The translations under genes and the position numbers were made by a program. From Trichoplax sp. H2 (taxonomy: Eukaryota; Placozoa; Uniplacotomia; Trichoplacea): a stretch of DNA of 64,000 nt. The number at the start of each line of letters is the position of its first letter. Position 1 is the stretch's first letter. The notes under the pieces were generated by a model. The model had not been told where the DNA came from and ran no database searches. It saw nothing but the letters and a program-made list of their open reading frames with translations. Location: the NCBI GenBank assembly GCA_003344405.1, contig NOWV01000012.1:558001-622000 (forward strand), given 5' to 3'. Of the stretch, positions 13,280-26,000 are shown one piece after another.

Positions 13280-16200
13280 TTCTCCCAATATTGCTAAACC
13301 TTTCCATGTCGGTCATTTAAGATCAACCTTTATTGGTAACTTTATTGCCAATATTAACGAATACTTCGGGTAATATACTCCATATTTAATTATGCACCGA
13401 ATTGCATCGCTAGTATTTTTTAGACGTGTAATTGCATTATACTTATTTGAATATAGGAATAAAGTAACAAGAATAAATTATTTAGGAGATTGGGGTGTTC
13501 AGTTTGGTATGTTCGATGCAATGATTGTAGAATTGGTCCGTAGTGCAATAGAATAATTTATATCAAACTTTATAAACAACGTTACATCATAACATTTTCA
13601 TAAATTATTGCAGGATTATTAGGTGTTGGTTTTCAAAAATTTGGTTCTACGGAATCCTTAATCAATAATGCCATCAAACATTTATTTGATGTTAGAACCT
13701 TAGATTATATTTGGGCAATTTTGATCGATTAGATTAGTCATAATTTTATGTTGCAACACCTGGAATGCAGACATTTACTATAAATATTTTGAAAATTATT
13801 ATTATAGTGCGCTTCATGTTTTCAATCCTTTAGGTTTACGTTCAGATCAACAATGAGATGGAACGAGATGCTAGCATTCAAGAACGGGCAAGATTATTTG
13901 CAAGACGTATGGAAGAAGGTATGACTAAGGTCATTAAAAGTAATATTATTGCCTCCCATGACATTATGAAAGATAGAAAATTTTCCAATTCTAATAATTG
14001 ATCGAGGTAACTATGCAGCCTACGTATTTGTAACATAAATGCCTACTTTTATAGATGACGAAGAATGCATTAATCTGTGGAAACAATTTCGTAGTTTGAG
14101 CATTAAAGAATACAAAAAGATTTACAAGGTAACGTGATAGGAATTCTAGCATCAGATGTATGATTGCAAGTAGATAAATGATTTATTTTAGAATAGCCGT
14201 TCTAACTAGGCATATTAACACCATTACACTTCTTGTGCTTAAGCATAATAGTGCACGCAGATACCTATATTTACGCTTACTTATCGTTACAGACATTAGA
14301 ATCAAAATTGAGCAACTGATAGTATTACACACACAACCCAGAAAAGAATCGTTTATGATCTAATATATTAATACATACATGGTCAACTTATTACGATATA
14401 AATATTAGCAGAGGATTATTACCGCATCATTTTATTACATGTATATTTGTAAACGTTATATAACTTTACAGTAACCAATAATCAACAGAAGTATGCTGCT
14501 AATAATTTAATATCGTATGATAATCAAGAACAGTAGACTTTCTGTTAATGTATAGAATGATTCTGAATATTATTGTTAACGTGACAGAATATATAATAAT
14601 TGACTGAAGTATATGACTGGAATCACTTTTCTATTTAATAAAGAGAATTCATATTAATTTCGATGAATACTCCGGGGAGTCTTGGTACAATAAGCGAGTC
14701 CATGTCTGTATCACAATCACATTGATGGAATATCAAACTATAGGTTGATGCATTAATATTTTTAATTGTAGATGTTATTAAGTACGAATTGTGATTCTAT
14801 GTAGGACATTATCGAAAAACTACGAGATGATGGATTACTTGTAGACAATAGGTACATCAATGATAACTATCAACCATACAGACTGTTAAAATGCTACATA
14901 TGTTATATCATAACAGAAAAAGGGATACTTTGGTATTTAATTTATTTATTTGATAAATTATCTAGCTATATTTGACACCATAGTTATTTTCAAACAAATC
15001 AAATGAGTAAAGATATCCTGAATAGTAATCTTAAAATCTGTCCTAATTATCACTCTAGACAAGATGAAGCTGCTACAATTGATATCGGAAAAGGTGGAGG
15101 ATATATACTGAATTAACTTTGAACTATGATTGTGATTTAAGAAGATACTAAAGTATTACCATTTAACAATAACGTACAGACCGTATCTTCTTAAGGAAGG
15201 CAGATCGCACTACAACGTACATGTCCAGGTATTAAACTATGACTATAAACAGCCGTAAGAGATAGTTATAGAGAAATATATTTGACTGCCTATGTAAGAC
15301 TGATATTATTTTAATAGAGATATTGTGGCAGCAATAGACCGTTTTGAAAGGTTCAACTTTGATGAGATGTACTATGTGGTAAGCAAGAAATACATTTCTC
15401 CCTAAGTAAATGTATTACTGATTGCTGCAAATAAAATTGATGTTGCGTATTTTCTGTCTTCGAATCGTAATCTGCAAATGACTGCAACTATTAATTTTTA
15501 TCATTAATTTATTGTAAGACTTCAAGTGCCCAAAACCTACATTTTCAGCATTTATTTAAAATTCTCAACTTAAGTGGTTACAATTGGGTCAAAAAGTATG
15601 TCTCTAATCAACTGGTCTATTCAGTACTATAAATCTTTTTACTTAAATATGACTTGCTATAATCAACTGACACGCTGCCAATAGTTGTTACCATGTCGAT
15701 TTTGGCATGGTGAAAGGTATGAGTACGCGGACAGGAAATGTGGTATTTCTGCAGGTATGCTACTAAGCACTAAAATTATGTTCAGTTATGTCATAATTGT
15801 AACAGTAGATATTGTTAAAGTATGCCGATATGAATTAATGACAGTGCGTAGGTAGCAAACAGTTATCATGTACTTATAAATTACATTCAAATGACATCAA
15901 TTATATAATATATTATCGAACGCGTATGTAATGCGTGTGTTACATACTTTAGCAAATACAGTATAGTTGATTACTGTTTTGTCTTGAATTTTATCACAGG
16001 ATATTCTGGATGATGCAAAAGAGAGAATGATGAAAACCTTATCTAGAAAACACAATGGTAAATTATCAACAAAGTGTACAATATTAAATAAATAATATAA
16101 AATTTATGCAATTAAACTAGATATGCATCTTACCATCATTAAATTCTGATTTGGATTACAAGAAAGACATTCGTAATTTCGGTTTATGAAAGTTGTTGTT

Positions 16201-17347
16201 GCATATTTGTTTACTCTTGCAAATTCTATTTAACAAATTTAATCAAATTTCTATTAATTAGAAATAGTTTAATTTCAGCATTCTTTCAATCCTGCTATCT
16301 TCAATAAATCATATTGTACCTTAAACTATTTTTACTATGGCTTTTAGATCCTTCAAGTATTGCCGAACTAGTTGGTTTGGCTGCTATTTTAATTCAGGTA
16401 AAAATAAGGCCTACTTATGCGCATGCCGAAATTACAAAATACTAGAAAATTTGGTGTGGTCCCACATAATTAATGTATCTCTAACATTAAATAGGATCTG
16501 AAAGCTAAAAGAATTAAAGATTACGAATTTAATTGGTAAGGAATGACAAAACTTTGGTAAAAGTATTATTACATATTATATGTATAATAATAACAAATGT
16601 GCTATGCCGCTGTATCAGGGAGAAGATGCTAGCTTCACATGGTGATACTGGCCCTCGTTTGCAATATGAACATGCCCGTCTTGTTAGGTAATAAACAATT
16701 ATTTAACTTTGATTATTCTACATTAATTAATGTGACAAAACCTATAATTAGTATCGCAGAAAAAACTCAAGTTCCGATTAACATGGAAGCAGATATAACA
16801 TCTTTATTATCTGAAAATTCTGCAATCAAGCTAGTGGAACATATCACTAGGTGATTATTTTATTCCGTCAGTGAATTTTTTAAATGCCTTTTCACTGTTA
16901 GAAAATTTACATTGAACACTATAAATGCTATAAGATATAATTATTTCACGTAATAAAGGTTCGAAGGGGAACTTGTAAGAGCAAAATTACACTCAGAGCC
17001 ATGCTTTCTTGTTAATTACCTCTTCATCTTAAGGTAATTTACAATGTCCGATATTATGTCATATCTTTTGCAATAAGAGTGTTGGTATAGGATTGTTGCT
17101 TGAGTTGATCTAAAACTTTTATTTTTCAGCCATTTAATATCAGCTGCGAATCATAATTTAAAGGTCTTAGGCCAAACTGAAAAGATAGCTGAGGTAATAA
17201 TCGTCTTTGCTATAAACGTTATCAAATGCAGGTCGGAATATAACCTATTTTTTGATGTAGGCAAGAATGTTGCTATTTGCCGCTTCAAGGAATACTCTGG
17301 CTAAAGGATTGAATATATTAGGTGTCAAACCGTTAAATAAAATGTAA
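13280..17347 (+). CDS. RARS2: Mitochondrial arginyl-tRNA synthetase (5' exons not found)
   Basis: A class I aminoacyl-tRNA synthetase that charges mitochondrial tRNA-Arg. Recognised exons include 13280-13369, 13457-13506, 13614-13690, 13834-13918, 14055-14128, 14644-14703, 14805-14851, 15318-15378, 15519-15595, 15685-15754, 16000-16057, 16348-16397, 16495-16535, 16619-16687, 16752-16850, 16959-17033, 17130-17193 and 17261-17347. Seen: [17 protein letters not shown] with the HIGH-type ATP motif (HVGH), [51 protein letters not shown], and the C-terminus [10 protein letters not shown], matching the mitochondrial rather than cytosolic family. Exons between 14852 and 15317 (GTAVVDLSG region) are only partly resolved: pieces at about 15063-15095 and 15194-15229. 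Everything upstream of the HIGH motif exon (about 120 residues in human) was not found. Phases from 15318 to the stop are consistent. The stop overlaps an AATAAA-like signal. The gene is tail-to-tail with MRPS9. Confidence 0.92.
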
Positions 17348-17914
17348 ATAAAATATTGTATGCTATATATATTTGTTGCAAAATAAAATCAAAAATTTCA
17401 AGATAAATGGTGTAATTGTAGCTTTGAAAGCCTTGGGATGATCATGTAAATCCGAAATAAAGTCACAATATAGGTTCAAAAATGAATATCTAGATACATA
17501 TTTAGCAGTTAGAGCCACTATTCACAAAAGATATTCACCCTACTTATATCGAACATATTTTTATTCTGCTCATCGAAATATACAGTAAATTACCAAGAAT
17601 TTACACGCAAGAATAGCATCCCAGACGACAATTTTGGATGCACTATGATTATATTGTACTGGAAAAAAGCTGCAAATTTATGGTAGAGCTGAAAATATTC
17701 CTGTAGAAATAGTGTAAAATTTATCTTTCACAAGTGAAAATGACTTTAATAACGCGATAAAATTTCAAAATGCCCATCATCAGTTATCGTTTGACCCTAT
17801 TATAGAAATAAAGAAACAATGATAATAATGGTTAACTACGATTCCACATATTTGAAGCTTAATAAATGAAAATCTTTCCAAAAGAGTAGTAATTGTGACG
17901 ACAACCACGCAAAT
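17348..17914. other. Tail-to-tail gap between RARS2 and MRPS9
   Basis: A 567-bp AT-rich gap between two stop codons on opposite strands. It holds the 3' untranslated regions of both genes; no further gene, array or GTAC cluster is seen. Confidence 0.6.
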
Positions 17915-20529
17915 TTACCATGCAAATTTTCTTCTAGCTTTTTTCTGTCCAGGTTTTTTTCTCTCAACAATTCTTGGATCTCGATGCAGTAGTTCGTCTT
18001 CAAATATGAAATTAATATATACCTTTTGTTAGTTTTAGTAAGCATACCTGTATCTAAAATTATCCAAAACTTATCACCAAACTTACACTCATCCAGGGTT
18101 TCCTTATACGCTTCATTAAAACTTAATAAAGCTCGTGCAATTCCCAGTCTGATAGCGCCTGCTTGACCTGAATATTTACCAGTGAGTCAGAATGATGTTG
18201 ATATAGCACAAGATACATATTTTCTCTATTTACCGCTTACGGTATATTATTAAATAGCTAAAACTACAGACATGCTATCAATTAAAAGAAAGAAGAAGTA
18301 AACAATTTACATTGTCTGCCTTACCAGAAAGCCCACCTCCGCGTACTGAGCATGTTATATCGAATGCATGGGTAAGATTTAAGACCAATAGAGGATATAA
18401 AACTTGCTCCCTAAAAGAAATACGTACACCATTGAATGTAATTAAATATATAGGTCTAGTAATTGGTATTTTCTCTGCTAAACTATATAGTCTAATTTAT
18501 TACAATGGCTGACCTATGTAACAGTTGTTGAAAATATTCCACAAGACTTTTATCATTAATCGTAACGTTGCCAGTTCCTTCTTGTATTTGAATGTTAGCA
18601 ACAGCAGTTTTTCTTTTTCCTAGTTACGATAGGTATAAAGTATATATATATATATATATATTTTATGTGATAGAATATGCGGGATGTTCTTTTGTAGTCA
18701 TATAATTACTAAAACTTACCTTTGTTGTAAGAAACTCCCGCAACACTTAGCTAAACGATAGAATTTTGGTAAATGTTAACGTGCACATATGATCGTGTAT
18801 AATTGAAATAACTTACCGGCCGTATCTTAACTTTAGTACTTCTATGTTCAACGTTTTTCCGATACTTGTCCATAAAATCTTTAACACGGTTGGAATTAGG
18901 GAACTGCTGCAGTCTTTCCAGGCGAGCGATTAAATAATCATACTATCAAGAAGTTAGAGAGTAAAGATCAATAGTGTTCATATCTGCTTTAAAACTATTA
19001 ACAAGGCCTAATAGGCAATATCATCTTTACGGAGTATAGTTGAAAAGAGTTTCTTCTTGAATTACCAGGATTAATAGTATATTTAATTTAATTTTAGACT
19101 TTTATACCTGTCTATCCGTAATATCTTCCTGCAACATATCCTTCATCTGATCGCTACTTAACCATCTAAAAGACAGATTGGTGTTATCTTGACTAAAATC
19201 AGCAGGAGCTAAATCTTGCGTGACTTCATCAGCTAGTCTATCAACTTCCTTTCCTAAGCTTAGGGACATCAGTAACTCTTCACGTTCCCCTATTTCCTAT
19301 TTAATTAATTCGATAGAATAATCACATACGTTACCAAATTGTACTTGTAATCAATACTTGATGGCTTTAAATCGAATAAAAAATATTACATGAATGGTGT
19401 TATAAAATGCTGGAAATCCGGTGTAATATCCAGCAGCAAAAGGTCGGCCATCCTTATCTATTTTTTTTTCTAATTTAAATAATAAGAAATTGTTTCATTG
19501 CCAAGTAACGATTTAGTGGCAGCTTATATTAATTAATGATTTTACCTTGTATTTTCGGCAGTAATTCAAGGGGATGCTGAAAAATAGCATTAAATATTCC
19601 ATTATTACCAAAACTATAATTTAGTAACTGATACTTATCTACGTATATTCAAGTTGTAAAAAGTTAAAAACCCGATTGATTAGTTAATGACCATGCTAAA
19701 TTATCATAGCATTCCATCTAGAATAGTTACTACTTTCATTTAGTGTTTTTTGATACTAAGCGATACCTTCATAATAGGTCTTGCATCTTTTGCAAAAAGG
19801 CTGGAAGGTAGTAAATAAGCTAAGGCTTCCTATTCAAAGAGATGTATAGTATTTAAAATTTGAATGACTCGTACGTAATTAATAATATCCGTAAAAGTGT
19901 CACTTTCTTAACAATGGTAGCAAAAAATTGAAGCGTTCTCTAATTGATAGCCGCTATGGTTCTACAAATAGCAGCATTACCTCAATATCTTGATCGGTAA
20001 ACGTTTCCGGATCTTTTTCCATCATTAGAGCTAATCTTCGTTTGCCACGCTCAAATGCAGCAATTTCATTTTTATATCTCTCCTCTATGATAGGGAATGC
20101 AATAGGAAAAAAAGTTACTCAGGGCTGTTGATAGAACATTACCAGTATAAATCATCAGGCTAGTACTATGTACGTTACTAGGAAATAGGACAGTAACGTT
20201 TAGAATACGAAAAAGATTGATAATAACGTATTAACGCACGTTAGGTAGCAACTGTCTTTGAGTTAAAATTACAGTAATATCGAGGTAACTTGAACAATAC
20301 AGTGTATAATAATATACTATAACTATTAATGCGTAGTGATTGATTAATTTTAATAATATTCTCAATAAGAATTAGCAATAAGCACCGAAAATTAGTGTTG
20401 CCAATTTAGGATACCTGGTATTATTGAACGTGACTGTTGCTCATTTCTATTTGTATCTAGTCTTGAATACTGGCGTGTAATGAGTCTGTTGGTGTTCGTT
20501 TGTACTAAACTCTTCCATACTTGTATACC
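17915..20529 (-). CDS. MRPS9: Mitochondrial small-subunit ribosomal protein S9 (first exon not found)
   Basis: A protein of the mitochondrial ribosome small subunit, homologous to bacterial S9. Exons placed: 20529-20415, 20084-19981, 19829-19767, 19576-19546, 19457-19390, 19296-19108, 18942-18817, 18750-18720, 18619-18514, 18410-18325, 18167-18048 and 17979-17915; all phases agree, giving about 367 codons plus a missing first exon. The S9 domain is at the C-terminal end: GKRKTAVANI, then [26 protein letters not shown], shown here split over two exons, then DPRIVERKKPGQ and KKARRKFAW before the stop (the animal family usually adds KKR). The long N-terminal extension is typical of mitochondrial S9. 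The exon at 20529 contains no in-frame Met, so a leader exon must lie upstream, in or beyond the satellite at 20671-22055. The join at 18048/17979 is the least certain: a 33-nt GTAAGT...TTTTAG stretch inside the exon could be a mini-intron. Confidence 0.93.
18641..18661. repeat. (TA)n microsatellite in an MRPS9 intron
   Basis: About ten TA units inside the 100-nt intron between the MRPS9 exons ending at 18720 and starting at 18619. Confidence 0.95.
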
Positions 20530-20670
20530 CTGCAAATACAAGGAATAAATATTAAACCATTCTATTCAAAGCTAAATGTTAAAATATTAACTCAGATTCT
20601 ACGTCAGGAGTTGGCTGAGAATTTAAAATGTAAATTAATTTAAATAATATAACATAGCCAAAGTGTAAAT

Positions 20671-22055
20671 CTGATAGCAGCTGGTTGATGAAAAGTAATG
20701 ATTAACGGTTATAATATGCATTTATAAGCGTAGATGCAAAATTTAAAAGTCATGAGTAACGATAGCAACTGAATTGAAATCCATATTGCAATACAAGCTG
20801 AATAATGGTGACTAATTTATGCAGTAATACCATCTGTAAAATATTGAAGATCTAGACCGATCGATATACGAGTATAATAATTACATATAAGCAAGCATGA
20901 TAATATAACAAACGTACAGATCCGATAGCAGCTAGTTAATGAACGAAATGTAACGATTGATAGCAATAGTGAGTACTTATATAGTGTAGATGGGAAGTCT
21001 ACAGTACAGTACATGCCGTAAGTAACGATAGCAACTGCAGCTCATATTGGAATACAAGCTGAATTTCGTATTGCTGATTCTTAATACCATCTATAAAGTA
21101 CCGTACACCCAGATCGGTCAATAATGATCGATCGATATATAAACAAGAAATGGCAAAAGTACAGATCTAATAGCAGCTAAGCCGTGGAATGTAACGACTG
21201 ATGGTATTGGAATGCATTTGTACGTGTCAATTCGAATGCTAAAATGCTGTGAAAACGATAGCAGTAGAAGCCGATGTTGCAATGCAAGCTGAACTATTGC
21301 TGATTCACAATATCATCTATACAGTACCGTACATCTAGATTGGTTAATAATTATTATTTCGATTTATATAAACAAGAAAATGGCAGCAGTACAAAAGTGA
21401 TAGCAGCTAAGCCATGGAAAGTAACGACTGATGGTATTGGCATGCATTAGTACGTGTAATTTCGAATCCTAGAAATACTGCGAAAACGACCGCACTAGAA
21501 ACTGATGTTGCAATGCAAACTGAATGATTACTGATTCACAATATCACCTACGCTTAAAGTACCACACATCCAGATCGGTCAATAATTATTGATGTATGAA
21601 TAAGAAAGAACAGAAGTACAGGTCTATTAGTAGCTAGTTAACAGAAAGCAATGACTGATGGCAATATGCATTGGTACGTGTAGATTTAAATGTTATATAA
21701 TGCCATAACAGCAACTGCACTCCATGTTGTAATGAATACAAGCTAAACTATGGCTGGTTGACATTATTATCTATAAAGTACATCCAGGCTATGTACGGAC
21801 AAGAATGACAAAAAATAGCAAAAGTACAGATCTGATAGCAGTTGGCTTATGAAAAGGAATGACTGAGGGCAATAGTATTATGCATTTGTACGTCTAGCTT
21901 TAAATCATCGATGGCGTTGAGTAACGATAGCAAGAGCGCAATTTATGTTGGAAGGCAAGCTAAATTCTTCGCTGCTGGATGCATAATACCATGCATAAAC
22001 TATTGCACATCCAGATCGACCCATAGATAAGCATGATAAAATGGCATAAGAGGAT
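20671..22055. repeat. Diverged tandem satellite, about six copies, period about 208-251 bp
   Basis: The anchor CTGATAGCAGCT (or close variants) recurs at about 20671, 20922, 21167, 21397, 21624 and 21832, and the last unit runs to about 22055. Each unit carries, in order, the anchor, a GTAACGACTGATGG-like block, GCATTNGTACGTGTA, GTAACGATAGCAACTG, a TTGCAATACAAGCTGAA block, AATACCATCTATAAAGTA, and a CCAGATCGGTCAATAATNATCGAT block. Unit length falls steadily from 251 to 208 bp across the array and the copies have drifted a good deal, so it is old. It lies in the head-to-head gap between MRPS9 and ABCB7, close to the MRPS9 5' end. Confidence 0.85.
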
Positions 22056-23065
22056 CTCTATTACAATCTCTTTTACTAGAATTTAATGTTCAAACCAACC
22101 CTATAAGCATCCATCCGATGGAGCTTGAAAATAGACGATAGGCCAGTAGAGAATTTTCTTCTTCCGACCATATGCATTAAGCTTGTCATGATTGATGATC
22201 AACTACTGCAGATGAACGTCAAGAGCTACAGTTCTTGCAAAGGAGAATCACACAATTGTTGGCTTATGATAGAGCGTTTCAATGTTGTTATACTATTCTA
22301 TGCTGAAAGGCAATATCCAGTAGATCACAATTCTCTAGCGGAACGATGTGCAGCCATGTTAGCAGCTGCAGAGGCAACTACGATTCCTACGAGGTGCCAA
22401 GCTGGGCTGTTGTCTTGTGGACGACAGTCCAAATAAGTTTTACATGTTTTACTATAGGCGTTGAACTCCAGTATGAGTAGGAAACCTAGCGGTGTAAAGG
22501 ACACGTGAGCGATAGGGTGACACCCGAGTATCCTGGAGATGGAATAGCCGGCAATATCATGCGCAAATAGGAGTACTGTTATATAGAAATTGACTAGAAT
22601 CAGTTTTATCATGCTGAGTTAGACTGGCTTGGTCATGGCTCATACTGCTATACTATATCGTAAACGTACGCTCTATCGCTATAGTAATCAACTCAAGTTT
22701 CAACCATATTGGGGTATCTGGCTAGTCCAAAGAGGGCCATTCAAACGAGACACGTACGGACGGCAAGACGGGATGCATGGGGAAGGGAGATTCGGACGGA
22801 AGCCATACTAAGTTCACAACATTAGGCTTGAGTGGATTGGAGTGTTCTCTTCTATCGCAATCCTCTGATGGCGATGGTAGTCGATACTAAAGTCTAATTG
22901 AAATCCATTCCAGCTGCCTTTTCCACTCGATTTACTATGTAATGGCATAACAGTATCTTCGATTGATGTTTATATTAGTATTAGGAACAAATTGAGTACA
23001 ACATTGGTGATAGGATCGTTCATTTTGTTGGGATAATATTACGGAGTTGAAATTAGATCATCGTC
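22056..23065. other. Promoter-side sequence upstream of ABCB7
   Basis: About 1 kb between the satellite and the ABCB7 start. It is noticeably less AT-rich than its surroundings and has short open frames on both strands, but none shows family motifs or splice-consistent structure. It may contain the ABCB7 promoter and perhaps the MRPS9 leader exon. Confidence 0.45.
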
Positions 23066-26000
23066 ATGGCGGCAATCATACGAACGGGGACATATGGAAT
23101 TCTAGTTGCACGAAGTCAATGGACTCTAGCGCATAATAATACTGCCTGGCGATCAAGTATGAAACGATTTTCTAGGCTACGTTTCAATGTAAGTTGTACT
23201 TCCATCATGTTATATGCTATGATACTACATGGATCATGACAATGGCAGTCGATAGACGAGTAGAAACGAAGGCACATGCCAATCACTGCCTGCCATAGTG
23301 AAATCAATCATCATCCTTTATTTTGTAATACTCGACCCTATCGTTGATATATACTACAGTTTTAGAATTTACTATATCAATAAAATCCAATCGAGAATTG
23401 AAAATGTGGATGACCGCCACTGTCCAAGATGGATGGTAATACTAATTTAGTTAGACGCCCCTCTTAGTGTGCATAGCGGCGTGGAAGAGGATGTCGTATG
23501 TGGATCATGCATTTTGAAATCTTACTGTCGGCATATCCAGCTGCATACGTCAATTCTGCTATACAAATATCAATCATTTCACTTCATAAACAAGATACAT
23601 GACCACAGTTGCTGACAGCTATACCATGATCGAATAGAATAGACATACTCGTATACCTGCATTGGGCATCTAGGCTATATCGTAGTAGTATCGTATCAGT
23701 TTTCCAAGTTTATATTACAAGCAGTTCGAAATACAGACGGAAGAGTTCTATCAAGTACCCACCAGGTTTTCCCTCTATACTTGTTTAAATCATCTTGCTT
23801 GCTAGATTGTGTCATCAATCCATGCGATATTTATCTATATATATAAACTACTCACATTAATCACTCTGATCGAATTAAATGTCAGCCTTAACTAATATTC
23901 AAATGTGCAATTATTTTTTTGCAACTAAATTTCGTATTATATCCAGTTGTACTGATTGCATTTATTAATAATTGCTTCAAGTATGATCGCATTTATAATA
24001 AAAGCTAACCTACTATCAAACTTCTGTCTAACAGACAAATATCTCATCTTCAAAACCAATCAATACACAGCGACTAAAGAATCCTGTTAGTATTCAAAAT
24101 TTCAATACACTAGAATATACACTTATTGCATCATTTTTCTATTGATTTAATAATTTAAATTAGTTAGACTAAACTGCCTGATTTAAACATACTATAAAAT
24201 GATCAATTTTACTGAGCTCTCTTACATGTTAAAATTTCAGCACATAACTACTACTCGTAAAACATTTCATGGAGCGTCCACTGTCGGCGGCCCTGGACCA
24301 GGCCTTGGCAAAGTTGCCGTGACAGACGCATCGGAACTAAACTCATTAGCCATAATTAAAACTATGTTGAGATTTATTTGGCCTAAGAATAAAATAGGTT
24401 TAAAAGCACGTGTTATAGGATCATTGAGCCTGCTAGTTGGTGCTAAGGTTAGTTAAAGGCAAAAGTTAGGAACAGTTTAGACACTCTTGTATCGATAACT
24501 GCTACGTAAAATGTAATCTTATCGAATTGCATTACAACCAATATGAAAATAACATCTTAATGTGATAACCAACCATTATAATATTCTCAGTAAGATCACA
24601 ATACTCCTGTATGATTGAATTATTATCACGTCCGCTAGTATTAAAATTATGAAGATACTGCGAAGGATAATAATAAATAATATAGTATATCATCCTTTTA
24701 TCAATTTTTTTAATATAAGATTATAAAAATCGCTATTTAGCTCTTGACCCTCCAAGTTCCTTTCCTTTTTAAACACGCTGTGGATCACTTGAACAATGTT
24801 ACCAACAACACATTAAACATGAATGAGCCAATAATGGCAATCTTTACAGTTTCTACTGCGTTACTGATTGGCTGTAAGTTGACAAAAGATATGATCGATA
24901 CAAATTATTTCGAGAATAAAGATTGCTGACTTCTAAAGGAGCAAATCTATCAGAAATAGTGGTACTCTCATTCCAAAGTTATAGCAATCATTACGTATAA
25001 CAGCCTGAATTGAATGTATGCAAATTTACGTATTTTATTTTGGGCTATAAAAAAGATTTTTACATTTTTGTTATTAATTATCGCTAGATGGAATAGCAAG
25101 AGCTGGAGCTGCATTATTTAGTGAATTACGCAATGCTATTTTCGCCAAAGTAGCTCATGATTCTGTTAGAACGATTGCCAAGAATTCATTTCGCCATTTG
25201 CATTCCCTTGACCTTAAATTTCATCTTGGACGCAATACGGGAGCTCTTTCCAAAGCCATTGATCGTGGCACGAGGTAGTAGTATAGTATTGTAATAAATG
25301 CTGACAATGCTACTCTATAACTTTGAAGTTTAGCATCATAATTCAATGTCTCAATAAATTCGTTTCGATATTTTTGTTAACATTTTAGGTCTGTAAATAC
25401 TGTCTTGAGTGCGTTGTTATTTAACGTGTTCCCTACTATTCTCGAAGTGTCTCTAGTGTCTGGAGTTTTGGTATGATGATAGCGTACATCGTCTATAAAA
25501 ATTATATACTAGTACGAGTTAATTCTACCCCTTTACTAACCGTGCTGTTGTTATTTTAGTGTCAACAATATTGAATGTTCAACGACATAATGCTGACTAC
25601 TTTTATATATAATCACTACCATTAAATAGGCATATAAATGCGGCCAGCCGTTTGTCTTGGTTACTATGGGCACTATTGCTGCGTATGCAGTATTTACCTT
25701 AGGTATAACGCAATGGAGGTAAGTTACAAATCAGACCGTTCAGTGCTACTTACAGAGTTAAATTATTATTTTAATATCATTTACGATCTTAGAAAACTCA
25801 TTTTTAACGTACGAATTCACTATCTTGTGTATCTCTCGTAATCAATTTAGAACAAAATTTAGAGCTCAAATGAACGCAGCTGATAACGAAAGTGGCTCTA
25901 AGGCAATCGATTCACTAATTAACTATGAAACTGTTAAAGTACGCATTGATTCCAATTGTATTATCATAATTTGTACGAAGTTTAAGTTAATTACCATCAA

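Noticed and set aside
18312-18512. Plus-strand open frame with a Pro-rich start
   Set aside because: It is antisense to the MRPS9 exon carrying CSVRGGGLS.
22125-22612. Overlapping open frames upstream of ABCB7
   Set aside because: Frames on opposite strands overlap each other, show no family motif and lack exon-like edges; kept only as an unexplained region.
24199-24240. ABCB7 start at the ATG at 24199
   Set aside because: An AG acceptor at 24239-24240 and an in-phase upstream exon (23066-23188) with a mitochondrial presequence and GTAAGT donor explain the start better.
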